Origin: Kitasatospora sp. GAS204B
Lineage (GTDB): Bacteria > Actinomycetota > Actinomycetes > Streptomycetales > Streptomycetaceae
Reading direction: 5' to 3'
DNA: 64,000 nucleotides
Assembly: GCF_029892155.1 (NCBI RefSeq)
Contig: NZ_JARZAG010000026.1
Location: 1 to 64,000 of the forward strand
Position 1 is the stretch's first letter; the number at the start of each line of letters is the position of its first letter. The position numbers and the translations under genes are program-made. The notes below the pieces were generated by a model. It was given only the letters and a program-made list of their open reading frames with translations. It was not told the DNA's origin and ran no database searches. Below are positions 1 to 9,387 of this stretch, piece after piece.

Positions 1-43
1 TACTGCAGGGGGGACCCTGTGGGAGAGTAGGACGCCGCCGAAC
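1..43 (+). rRNA. 5S rRNA, 3' end (partial)
   Basis: The window opens inside the 3' part of a 5S ribosomal RNA. The bases match the conserved actinobacterial 5S tail that ends in GCCGCCGAAC, the strand that pairs with the 5S 5' end. A strong hairpin follows at once. The 16S and 23S genes should lie to the left, outside the window. The exact last base is approximate. Confidence 0.9.
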
Positions 44-52
44 AATTCTTCT

Positions 53-88
53 AGAGAAGCCCTCTTCCTTCGGGAAGGGGGCTTCTCT
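53..88 (+). terminator. rRNA operon terminator
   Basis: Inverted repeat AGAGAAGCCC / GGGCTTCTCT with an inner CTTCC-TTC-GGGAAG hairpin, ten bases behind the 5S end. It is the expected transcription end of the rRNA operon. Confidence 0.85.
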
Positions 89-127
89 GCGTTCATGACG
101 CGTGCGATTGGCCGTTACGATCGACGC

Positions 128-823
128 ATGGCACGTCCCGGCCCCAAGGCCCACCCCGAACCCCAACCGCGTCCCGAGCCGTTCGGCTTGTCGACCGATC
201 CTTTTGCGATGGAGACCTCGCACGAGGTGGCCGCGATGTACCTGGCGCCGCCGGAGCGGGTGTTGGTGCTCCGGGTGGACGCCGACACGATGCTGCGGCC
301 CAAGCTTCGGGAGGAGCTTCGGGAGCGCAGCGGGGATCCGCTGCCGGCGACCGTGCAGGCGCTGCTGGCCAGTCTCGACAGCACCCGGGAGAAGGTGCTC
401 GGTACGCTGCACCGCCGGCGGCGCGGGGTGGAGTTCCGACGCTTCCTGTCGCAGCTGGAGCGGGAGTTGCCGGAGAGCGGCGAGCTGCACCTGATCTGCG
501 ACAACTACTTCACCCACAAGTCGCCCACGGTGGTGAACTGGCTGCGGGCCCACCCGCGGGTGACGATGCACTTCGCGCCCTCCGAGGAGGCCTGGCTCGC
601 GCATGTCGAGCGCTGGTTCGCCTACCAGGCGGCGCGTGAGGCGTTCCATGGCGACAAGTCGTCCGCCGCCGCGCTGTCCCAGGGGATCGTCGAGTGGATG
701 AAGGCGGTGGCCGAGGTGCCCGCATCGGTCGATGAGGGCTCCGATGAGGGCACCGAGGACGAGGGCACCGCGGACGCCGAGACGGCCACCGCACACGTGT
801 GGGTCAAGCCGCAGCACGACTGA
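128..823 (+). CDS. IS630-like transposase catalytic domain, truncated and possibly domesticated
   Basis: The 231-residue product matches the C-terminal DDE half of IS630-type transposases. The entry segment FGLSTDP..., the body HRRRRGVEF, and the DNYFTHK and HVERWF motifs are all recognisable. The three catalytic acids appear to be kept: D51 (family VDEK, here VDAD), D125 (CDN) and E161 (VERWF). The N-terminal helix-turn-helix half, about 150 residues in full-length IS630 proteins, is missing; a short basic, proline-rich start replaces it, and an acidic tail closes the protein. Codon use is normal for the genome and the frame is clean. I chose ATG 128 over the in-frame ATG 95 because codons 95-127 have poor GC3 and TACGAT at 116-121 lies six bases before it, as in a leaderless gene. 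No terminal inverted repeats were seen. It may be a remnant or a retained host protein. Confidence 0.65.
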   Translation: MARPGPKAHPEPQPRPEPFGLSTDPFAMETSHEVAAMYLAPPERVLVLRVDADTMLRPKLREELRERSGDPLPATVQALLASLDSTREKVLGTLHRRRRGVEFRRFLSQLERELPESGELHLICDNYFTHKSPTVVNWLRAHPRVTMHFAPSEEAWLAHVERWFAYQAAREAFHGDKSSAAALSQGIVEWMKAVAEVPASVDEGSDEGTEDEGTADAETATAHVWVKPQHD

Positions 824-836
824 GCGGGCTCCACAG

Positions 837-2147
837 CTACAGCCGCCCCGCCGCCTTCAGCGCCAGGTAGGTGTCGGCGAGGGCCGGCGGCAGGGCCGTG
901 GGCGGGGCGTCCAGGACGGTGGCGCCGAGCCGGGTGAGCCGCTCGGCGATGGCGCGGCGGTCGGCCTGGGTCTGTTCGGCGGCCGCCGCGGCGTAGACGG
1001 CCGGCAGCGTGCCGCGACCCGTGGCCAGCTCGGCCAGCAGCGGGTCGGCCACCGCCGCGATCACCACCTCGTGGCGCTTGGTGAGCTGGGGCAGCAGCGG
1101 CAGCAGGCCGTCCTCGGCGGGGCCGGCGTCCAGGCCCGTGAGCAGGACGATCAGGGAGCGGTGCGGCGCGAGCCGCAGGGCCGCCGCGGTGAGGGCCCGC
1201 AGGTCGGTCTCGACCAGCGCCGGCTCCAGCAGCGCCATCGCGTTGGTGACGGCGGGCAGCACCTCGGTGGCGGAGCGGCCCAGCACCGTGCCGCGCGGGC
1301 GCACGTCGTGGGCGAGCAGGTCGACCCGGTCGCCGGCCTTGGTGGCCAGCGCGGTGAGCAGCAGTGCCGCGTCCAGGGCCGCGTCCAGTCGAGGAGCGTC
1401 GCCGACCCGGCCGGCCGACGTACGGCCGGTGTCGAGCACGATCAGGATGTGCCGGTCGCGTTCGGGGCGCCAGGTGCGCACGGCGACGGTGTTGCGGCGG
1501 GCACTGGCCCGCCAGTCGATCGAGCGTACGTCGTCGCCCGGCAGGTACTCGCGCAGGCTGTCGAACTCGGTTCCCTGACCACGGGTCAACAGCGAGGTGC
1601 GGCCGTCCAGTTCGCGCAGCCGGGCGAGGCGGGACGGCAGGTGCTTGCGGCTGGTGAAGGGCGGCAGCGCGCGCAGCGTCCAGGGGACCAGGTGCGAGCC
1701 CTGACGGCCCGCCAGGCCGAGCGGACCCAGCGAACGGATCGTCACCCGGTGCGCCCGGTGGTCGCCGCGGCGGGTGGGCAGCAGCTCGACGTCGACCCGG
1801 CGGCGCTCGCCCGGCGGGACCAGCAGGCGTCGGCGGGAGGCCGTCAGCTCGGTGCCGGGCCGGAACACCGAAGGCGGCCAGGCGTCCCGCAGCCGGGCCC
1901 GCAGCGGTCGCCCGGACGGGTTGCCGACGGTCAGCGTGACGGTGGCCGGCTCGCCCAGGCGCACCGCGCCGTCGCCCGTCCTGGCCAGCTGGAGGGTGCG
2001 GACCGGGGCCGCGAGCAGCAGGTCGGCGAGCACGCCGAGCAGTACGGTGCCGCCGACCACGCCGATCCCGGTCCAGGAGGGCAGCAGGAGTCCGACCACC
2101 AGGCTGCCGAGGGCGGCGAGGAGGGCGGTACGGCCGGTGAGGGCCAC
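837..2147 (-). CDS. DUF58 domain membrane protein
   Basis: 436 residues with two N-terminal membrane segments (about 8-48) and a large cytoplasmic part. The DUF58 core motif REYLPGDDVRSIDW is at about 199-212, and a von Willebrand A-like LIVLDTGRTS segment follows near 234-243. DUF58 proteins are regular neighbours of MoxR ATPases and are thought to be substrates or adaptors in complex maturation; the exact role is unknown. It is the last gene of the minus-strand operon, 29 bases behind the MoxR gene. The ATG start follows TAGGAG at a suitable distance. Its stop is 13 bases from the end of the converging IS630-like gene. Confidence 0.88.
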   Translation of the reverse strand: MALTGRTALLAALGSLVVGLLLPSWTGIGVVGGTVLLGVLADLLLAAPVRTLQLARTGDGAVRLGEPATVTLTVGNPSGRPLRARLRDAWPPSVFRPGTELTASRRRLLVPPGERRRVDVELLPTRRGDHRAHRVTIRSLGPLGLAGRQGSHLVPWTLRALPPFTSRKHLPSRLARLRELDGRTSLLTRGQGTEFDSLREYLPGDDVRSIDWRASARRNTVAVRTWRPERDRHILIVLDTGRTSAGRVGDAPRLDAALDAALLLTALATKAGDRVDLLAHDVRPRGTVLGRSATEVLPAVTNAMALLEPALVETDLRALTAAALRLAPHRSLIVLLTGLDAGPAEDGLLPLLPQLTKRHEVVIAAVADPLLAELATGRGTLPAVYAAAAAEQTQADRRAIAERLTRLGATVLDAPPTALPPALADTYLALKAAGRL

Positions 2148-2176
2148 GGTGGACTCCTAGGAAGAGGTGCGGGTGA

Positions 2177-3171
<995 letters not shown>

Positions 3172-3175
<4 letters not shown>

Positions 3176-4395
3176 GGCTGTCGTACCTGCCTTTCCAGGG
3201 CATCGAGGTCGTCGGCGAGCCGCAGCAGCGCGGCGTCGTCGCTGGGCGGTGGGCCGTAGAGCAGGTCGCGCGGTCCGGCGGGGTCGCGGTGGCCGGTCAG
3301 CCGCTCGCCCAAGGCGGCCAGCAGCGTGGTGGGGTCCGGGTCGCCGCCGCCGAGCGGGACGCCGAGGACGGGCGCCAACCGGTGCCGGACGGCGCGGCGC
3401 AGCGCCTCGGCGGCCCGGTCGCGGGCCTTGGCGCGGTGGTAGAGCCGGGCCCGGCCCTCGGTGGTCTCGGCGGCGCGGACCACCACCGGGAGCTGCTCGC
3501 TGACCACCGGGCCGAGCCGGCGGGCCCGCCAGAGGGCGGCCAGCACGGTGGCGACGGCCAGTTGCAGGGCAGCCCAGCGCCAGCCGTCGGGGATCAGATC
3601 GGTGAATGACTTCTGCGGCGCGGCGGTGCCGGCGGGCAGCGCCTGGTAGTCGGGCAGGTACCAGGTGAGGTGGGGCTGGGTGCCGAGCAGACCGAGGGCG
3701 AGTGCGGCGTTGCCGTCGTTGGCCAGGCGCTGGTTGGTCAGGAAGCGCCCGGAGCCGACCACGAGCACCTCGGTGCCCTGGGTGGTGCTGGTGCGGGCGA
3801 GCGCGGGGTAGCCCTGGCGCGGGTAGCAGCCGGTGGCGCCGGAGTCGGCGTCGACCTGGTAGAGCCGGCCGCCGAGTTCGGCGCTGCCGGCCCGCTGGGC
3901 CTCGGGCAGGTCGCACAGCGGGACGGCGCTCGCGGAGCTGACGGCCAGCGGCAGGTCGGCGGTGCCGGCGGTGTGCAGGCCGGGGGCCAGCAGGTCGAGC
4001 GCGGTGCTGTCGGGCGAGATCAGCACCAGGCGGCGGTGGCCGGCGGCGGCCAGGGCACGCAGTTGATCGGTCGTCAGCAGGTCGGGCAGCGGCAGCACGA
4101 CGGTGTCGGCGCCGCCCGGCGTGGCGAGCCGGTCGGCGTCGGCGGTGGTGTCGACCGTGATGTCCTGGGCACGCAGCAGTTGGGCGACGGCCTTGGTGCC
4201 GTCCGGAGCGGCGGAGCGCGGGTCGAGTGAGGGATAGGCGGTGCTGTCGCCGAGGCCGGCGATCAGCAGGCCGGCGACCAGCAGCACGGCTGCGGCGGCC
4301 AGGAACCAGCGGGCGCGGTGCCAGAGTTGACGGAGCGTCGGGGTCAGCGACGCGGCCTCAGCGGCGGGGGCGGCGGGGGCGGCGGTGGTGGTCAC
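3172..4395 (-). CDS. DUF4350 domain membrane protein
   Basis: 407 residues. One membrane segment near 29-48, an extracytoplasmic or lumenal DUF4350 domain, and a second membrane segment near 268-285 followed by a basic cytoplasmic tail. The DUF4350 part has a Rossmann-like look (repeated LVLIS and VLVVGSG segments) but I see no catalytic motif. The GTG start overlaps the DUF4129 stop by four bases. The order DUF4129-DUF4350-MoxR-DUF58 is a standard actinobacterial set, so the protein probably works with the MoxR ATPase at the membrane. Confidence 0.85.
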
Positions 4396-5063
4396 GCGGC
4401 ACCCGCCGGGATCGGCGCGGTGGGGCGGGTCTGCCGCAGGGCATCGTCCAGCTCGGCGAGTCGCTGGTAGGCGGCCCGGTCGGCGGCGCGCTCGCCGAAG
4501 GCGATGTCGTCGAAGAGCCGGGCGGCCTCGCGCAGCGCGGCGGCGTGCCGGGGCAGTTGGCGGCCGGCTTCGGCGGCCGCCTCGTCGGCGGTCCGTCCCG
4601 GGCGCGGGTCGAGCAGGGCGCGCTCCTCCAGCGCTCGCACCAGGGCGCGCATCTGCTCGCGGACGGCTGCCGCGAAGTCGCCTTCGGCGGCGTGCCGGCG
4701 AGCCGCCGCGCGGTGCTGCTCGGCGGTGCGCGGCCCGGCGGCGCTGAACAGGGCGGCGGCGCTGGTGGCGGCCCGGCCGGGGCGGCCGAGCCGCCACCAG
4801 AGTGCGGCGCCGACCAGCACCGCGATCACCAGGAAGAGGATCAGACCGGTGGTCCCGTTGCCGGCGGCACTGCCGAGCTGCCCGAGCAACTGGTCCAGCC
4901 GGTCCCAGAGCCAGCTGATGATCCGCTGCAGCAGGCTCGGGTCCTGCCGGTGGTACTCGGGCTTGAGCAGCTCCTCGCGCGCGGCCTCGCGGGCCGGGTC
5001 GCGCGGTGTGGTCACGGGCGCGCCGTCGGCGACGGCGGTGACCCAGTCCCCCCAGGTCGGCAT
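4392..5063 (-). CDS. DUF4129 domain membrane protein
   Basis: 223 residues with one membrane segment near 71-89 and a helical cytoplasmic DUF4129 domain rich in Ala, Arg and Glu behind it. The family often sits at the end of transglutaminase-like proteins or, as here, as a separate gene beside MoxR. Function unknown. ATG 5063 lies four bases behind the stop of the preceding membrane protein, and its own stop overlaps the next start, so this is part of one tightly packed transcript. Confidence 0.85.
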   Translation of the reverse strand: MPTWGDWVTAVADGAPVTTPRDPAREAAREELLKPEYHRQDPSLLQRIISWLWDRLDQLLGQLGSAAGNGTTGLILFLVIAVLVGAALWWRLGRPGRAATSAAALFSAAGPRTAEQHRAAARRHAAEGDFAAAVREQMRALVRALEERALLDPRPGRTADEAAAEAGRQLPRHAAALREAARLFDDIAFGERAADRAAYQRLAELDDALRQTRPTAPIPAGAA

Positions 5064-5067
5064 CGGG

Positions 5068-6381
5068 TCAGGCCGCCCCGCCGCCCTGGCGCGCCCAGCC
5101 GGTGCCGCCGTACTCGGGCAGGCCGGCCGCCCGGGCCAGCTCGAGGTCGAGGGCCTCGCGGCGGATCCGCTGGTCGACGTAGAGCAGCACGTTGATCCCG
5201 GCCTGGACCGGGGCGGTGATCATCGAGCCGATCACCCCGCCGATCCCGATCACCACCAGCGCGGCGGCCGACTGCGGGTGCAGCGGGTCGCCGCCCAGCC
5301 CGCTGATCATCGAGCCGCTCACCAGTCCGGCCAGGATGCGGAACGGGATGGCGACGATCGAGGCCAGGATGGTGGTCAGCACCAGGCTGAGCAGGCTGAC
5401 GCCGAAGATCCGCCACCAGGAGCCGCGCACCAGCTTGCGGGAGCGGGAGAGCGCGGCCTTGATGCCCTGCTTCTCCAGCATCAGGGCCGGGGCGGCCAGG
5501 CAGAGCCGGAAGTACGTCCAGATCGCGACGACGAACCCGGCCAGCATCAGCGGCAGCAGGACCAGCGCGGCATCCGTGCCGCTTCCGGTGGCCACGCCGA
5601 CCACGATCGCCGGTAGGGAGGCGACCGCCAGGATGCCGGCGATGATCAGGAAGATCAGCACGCTCAGCCCGGCCAGCCGCCACAGCTGCGGACGGGCGGA
5701 GCGCCAGGCGTCGCCGATCGAGACGGCTTGGCCCAGCACGGCCCGGCTGACCACCACGGTCAGCAGCGCGCTCATCACCAGCCCGGCCACCGCGCTGACC
5801 AGCAGGCCCACGCCGGCGACGACCAGGGTGGTGGTGCTCTGCGCGTCGTGCTGGCTCCACCAGTCGACCAGGCCGAGGACGAGCTGGCTGAGCACCGCGA
5901 CCACCAGCGAGAGGCCGAGGGCGGTGCGCCAGTGCTTGCGGACGGTGGAGATCGAGCCGTCCAGGATCTCGCCGACACCCAGCGGGCGCAGCGGGATCAC
6001 GCCGGGCTTCGGGCTGGGCGCCGGGAAGCTCCAACCGCCGCCGCCGGGTTGGTGGCCCCAGCCCGCCTGCGCGCCCCAGCCGGGCTGCTGGCCCCAGCCG
6101 GGCTGGGCACCGCCCCAGCCCTGGACGGGCGGCGGCGTCTGGGCGGCGGGCGCCTGGCCGTAGGCGCCGGGGTACGGCGGCGCGGCGGGGGCGCTCGGTG
6201 TGGCGGGTGTCGCGGCGGATGTCGTGGGTGCGGCGGCGGCCGGTGCCGCGTCGCCGGGCGCGGCATCGCTCGGCGCGGCCGGCCCGGGGACGGCCGGAGC
6301 GGGAGCGGGGGCCGACGGCCGGACGTCCTCGGGATCGGTCCCGGAGGCGCTGGGGGAGACCCAGCCCGGAGTGTCGGTCAT
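5068..6381 (-). CDS. Multi-pass membrane protein, glycerophosphoryl diester phosphodiesterase membrane-domain-like
   Basis: 437 residues. The first 110 or so are low-complexity, rich in Pro and Ala, with repeated GWG/QPGWG units. The rest is about six membrane segments, starting with IPLRPLGVGEILDGSISTVR, which is characteristic of the actinobacterial family named after the membrane domain of glycerophosphoryl diester phosphodiesterases. No phosphodiesterase catalytic domain is present, so enzymatic activity is not implied. ATG 6381 is preceded by GAGGAG. It is the first gene of the minus-strand MoxR operon and is divergent from mtrA, sharing a 239-base intergenic region. Confidence 0.82.
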   Translation of the reverse strand: MTDTPGWVSPSASGTDPEDVRPSAPAPAPAVPGPAAPSDAAPGDAAPAAAAPTTSAATPATPSAPAAPPYPGAYGQAPAAQTPPPVQGWGGAQPGWGQQPGWGAQAGWGHQPGGGGWSFPAPSPKPGVIPLRPLGVGEILDGSISTVRKHWRTALGLSLVVAVLSQLVLGLVDWWSQHDAQSTTTLVVAGVGLLVSAVAGLVMSALLTVVVSRAVLGQAVSIGDAWRSARPQLWRLAGLSVLIFLIIAGILAVASLPAIVVGVATGSGTDAALVLLPLMLAGFVVAIWTYFRLCLAAPALMLEKQGIKAALSRSRKLVRGSWWRIFGVSLLSLVLTTILASIVAIPFRILAGLVSGSMISGLGGDPLHPQSAAALVVIGIGGVIGSMITAPVQAGINVLLYVDQRIRREALDLELARAAGLPEYGGTGWARQGGGAA

Positions 6382-6620
6382 CACTGCTCCTCGGCGCGGG
6401 GCGGTGCCCCAGGATGGTGGTGCGGCGCAATTCGTGCCGCCCATCGTGCCATGGTGGCGGCAGGCACCCCAGGGGTGCCTGGTTGCTGATCGACAACGGA
6501 GTCGGCCGGGCCGAAGAACTTTGGAGTTTGGGTGGATATGGGCGGTAATGCCGGTGTGTCGACCGGGCAATGGGCACGGGTGTGCGGCAGGTCACAATCC
6601 GGTAATGAGAGGATGGGCGC
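6382..6620. promoter_or_regulatory. Divergent intergenic region between the MoxR operon and mtrA
   Basis: This 239-base region must carry promoters for both directions. GAGAGGA just before 6621 can serve as the mtrA ribosome site. I could not place a convincing -35/-10 pair on either strand. Confidence 0.4.
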
Positions 6621-7298
6621 ATGAAAGGTCGCGTCCTCGTCGTAGATGACGACACCGCACTCGCCGAGATGCTCGGCATTGTGCTGCGTGGTGAGGGTTT
6701 TGAGCCGTATTTCGTCGCGGACGGGGACAAGGCGCTCGCCGCGTTCCGCGAGACCAAGCCGGATCTGGTGCTGCTCGACCTGATGCTGCCCGGCCGGGAC
6801 GGGATCGACGTCTGCCGGCAGATCAGGTCGGAGTCCGGGGTCCCGATCGTGATGCTCACCGCGAAGACCGACACGGTCGACATCGTGGTGGGCCTGGAGT
6901 CCGGCGCCGACGACTACGTGGTCAAGCCGTTCAAGCCCAAGGAGCTGGTGGCCCGGGTCCGAGCCCGGCTGCGCCGGGTCGAGGAGCCCACGCCCGAGCA
7001 GCTGACCATCGGCGATCTGGTGATCGACGTGGCCGGGCACTCGGTCAAGCGGGACGGGCGGGGCATCCCGCTCACCCCGCTGGAGTTCGACCTGCTGGTC
7101 GCGCTGGCCCGCAAGCCCTGGCAGGTCTTCACCCGCGAGGTGCTGCTCGAGCAGGTCTGGGGCTACCGGCACGCGGCTGACACCCGGCTGGTGAACGTGC
7201 ACGTGCAGCGCCTGCGCTCGAAGATCGAGAAGGATCCGGAGCGCCCGGAGATCGTGGTCACCGTCCGCGGTGTCGGCTACAAGGCTGGACCCAGCTGA
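6621..7298 (+). CDS. mtrA: DNA-binding response regulator MtrA
   Basis: A 225-residue OmpR/PhoB-type regulator, the usual MtrA length. The receiver domain has acidic pocket D9-D10, phosphoacceptor D53 (LLDLMLPGRD), T80 and K102. The winged-helix DNA-binding domain covers about 130-225. MtrA controls cell division, envelope and development genes in actinobacteria and, in Streptomyces, links development to antibiotic production. It is followed immediately by the sensor kinase mtrB and lpqB, the canonical three-gene operon. Confidence 0.97.
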   Translation: MKGRVLVVDDDTALAEMLGIVLRGEGFEPYFVADGDKALAAFRETKPDLVLLDLMLPGRDGIDVCRQIRSESGVPIVMLTAKTDTVDIVVGLESGADDYVVKPFKPKELVARVRARLRRVEEPTPEQLTIGDLVIDVAGHSVKRDGRGIPLTPLEFDLLVALARKPWQVFTREVLLEQVWGYRHAADTRLVNVHVQRLRSKIEKDPERPEIVVTVRGVGYKAGPS

Positions 7299-7299
7299 C

Positions 7300-9387
7300 G
7301 TGACCTACCAGATTCACCCCTCCCCGTCCGGCCAGGCCGTCGACGGGGAGGCGCAGTACGGGGAGGCCGCCGCCGCGCGGCGGTCGGCCTCGCCGATGGG
7401 GCTGCTCGGCCGCCGGCTGCGCAGCCCGTTCCTGCGGGCCTCGGCGCTCTACCGGCGTTCGATCCAGCTGCGCGTGGTGGCGGCGACCATGCTGCTCTCG
7501 GTCGCGCTGGTGGTGGTGCTCGGCGTCGTGGTGATGGCGCAGGTCCGCACCGGGCTGCTGGACACCAAGAAGCACGCCGCCGAGAACCAGGCCAGTGGCG
7601 CCTTCACCACCGCGCAGCAGCAGAGCGACGCGCTCAACGAGCAGCGCGCCAAGGCCGGTGCCGGCGACCCGAGCCCGAGCGAGCCCGGTACCTGGATCTC
7701 CGACCAGGTCGCCAACCTGGCCAGCGGCGGGCAGGGCGTCTACTCGGTGATCGGCCTGCGGCCCTCCGACGGCGGTGCCCCGCCGAGCGTGATCCGGGCT
7801 TCTGGCGACGTGAGCTACAACAGCATCTCGCAGGAGCTGGAGGCACAGGTCGCGCAGAACCCGAGCGTGCCGCACGAGCAGACCACCACGATCCACCGCG
7901 GCACCGGGTCCCAAGCGCGCTCCGAGCCCGGCCTGGTGATCGGCCGGCAGCTGCACGGGCCGGACAGCGTGGACTACCAGCTGTACTTCGCGTTCTCCTT
8001 CGCCCAGGAGGACAACACGCTGAGCCTGGTCACCGGCACGGTGGCCACCGCCGGCGTCTTCATCGTGGTCCTGGTCAGCTGCACCGCCTGGCTGGTGGTG
8101 CGCCAGGTGGTCACCCCGGTGCGGATGGCCGCCGGGATCGCCGAGCGGCTGGCCGACGGCCACCTCGAAGAGCGGATGAAGGTCACCGGCACCGACGACA
8201 TCGCCCGGCTCGGCGAGTCCTTCAACCGGATGGCGGACGCGCTGCAGACCCAGATCCGGCAGCTGGAGGAGCTCTCCCGGGTGCAGCGGCGGTTCGTCTC
8301 GGACGTCTCGCACGAGCTGCGCACCCCGCTGACCACGGTGCGGATGGCCGCCGACCTGATCTACGACAGCCGCGAGGACCTGGATCCGATGGCGGCCCGC
8401 TCGGCGGAGCTGCTGCAGGGCCAGCTGGACCGCTTCGAGTCGCTGCTCGCCGACCTGCTGGAGATCAGCCGGTTCGACGCGGGCGCCGCGGTGCTGGACG
8501 CCGAGCCGGTGGACCTGCGCGACGTCGTGCAGCGAGTGGTCGAGGCGGCCGACCCGCTGGCCCGGCTCAAGGGCAGCAAGGTGCTGCTGGCCGGCGCCGA
8601 CGAGCCGGTGGTGGCCGAGGTCGACCCGCGCCGGATCGAGCGGATCCTGCGCAACCTGGTGGTCAACGCGCTGGAGCACGGCGAGGGCCGGGACGTGGTG
8701 GTGCGGGTCGGCTCGGGCGACGGCGCGGTCGCGGTCGGCGTGCGGGACTACGGCATCGGGCTCAAGCCCGGCGAGGCCTCCCGGGTCTTCCACCGCTTCT
8801 GGCGGGCCGACCCGTCCCGGGTGCGGACCACCGGCGGTACCGGTCTGGGCCTGTCGATCGCGGTGGAGGACGCCCACCTGCACGGCGGCTGGCTGCAGGC
8901 CTGGGGCGAGCCCGGTGGTGGCTCGCACTTCCGGCTCACCCTGCCGCGCACCCGCGGCGGCGAGATCGGCCGGGCGCCGTTCCGGCTGGAGCCCGAGGAC
9001 TCGCGCTACAACCGGGGGCTGCGCGCGCAGGGCGCCCCGTACCGGCGGGCGCTGCCGGCCGGGGCGACCGCGCTGACGGCCAGCGGCGAGCCGACCGTGA
9101 TACCGGAGACGCCGGGCGGTGTGGGCGGCGGGCTCGGCCCCGGGCTCGGCGGGGTGCTGAGCATCGGCGGAGCGGGGCTCGGGGCGCGACGGCTGCCGCA
9201 GGCCCCGGTGGTCGCCGACCCGTCCGACGTGCGAGCGATGAGCGGCGGGTACGGTGCCACTGGTGCCCAGGTGGTGGTGGAGCCCGGGCGGTTGCGGCCG
9301 CAGGAGGGTGAGCCGGGGGGCGGATCGGCGAGCGGCGCCGGTGGCACGAGCGCTAAGGGGGCGCGGGGTGGGGAGCAGCAGGACTAG
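7300..9387 (+). CDS. mtrB: Sensor histidine kinase MtrB
   Basis: About 695 residues from GTG 7300, one base behind the mtrA stop; an in-frame GTG at 7270 is the alternative. Two membrane segments flank an extracellular sensor region. HAMP is followed by the dimerisation and phosphorylation box FVSDVSHELRTPLT with H338, then the ATP-binding motifs NLVVNALEHG and the glycine-rich GTGLGL. A glycine- and proline-rich cytoplasmic tail of about 130 residues follows the kinase domain. It phosphorylates MtrA, and LpqB, encoded next, is known to modulate MtrB. Confidence 0.96.
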   Translation: MTYQIHPSPSGQAVDGEAQYGEAAAARRSASPMGLLGRRLRSPFLRASALYRRSIQLRVVAATMLLSVALVVVLGVVVMAQVRTGLLDTKKHAAENQASGAFTTAQQQSDALNEQRAKAGAGDPSPSEPGTWISDQVANLASGGQGVYSVIGLRPSDGGAPPSVIRASGDVSYNSISQELEAQVAQNPSVPHEQTTTIHRGTGSQARSEPGLVIGRQLHGPDSVDYQLYFAFSFAQEDNTLSLVTGTVATAGVFIVVLVSCTAWLVVRQVVTPVRMAAGIAERLADGHLEERMKVTGTDDIARLGESFNRMADALQTQIRQLEELSRVQRRFVSDVSHELRTPLTTVRMAADLIYDSREDLDPMAARSAELLQGQLDRFESLLADLLEISRFDAGAAVLDAEPVDLRDVVQRVVEAADPLARLKGSKVLLAGADEPVVAEVDPRRIERILRNLVVNALEHGEGRDVVVRVGSGDGAVAVGVRDYGIGLKPGEASRVFHRFWRADPSRVRTTGGTGLGLSIAVEDAHLHGGWLQAWGEPGGGSHFRLTLPRTRGGEIGRAPFRLEPEDSRYNRGLRAQGAPYRRALPAGATALTASGEPTVIPETPGGVGGGLGPGLGGVLSIGGAGLGARRLPQAPVVADPSDVRAMSGGYGATGAQVVVEPGRLRPQEGEPGGGSASGAGGTSAKGARGGEQQD

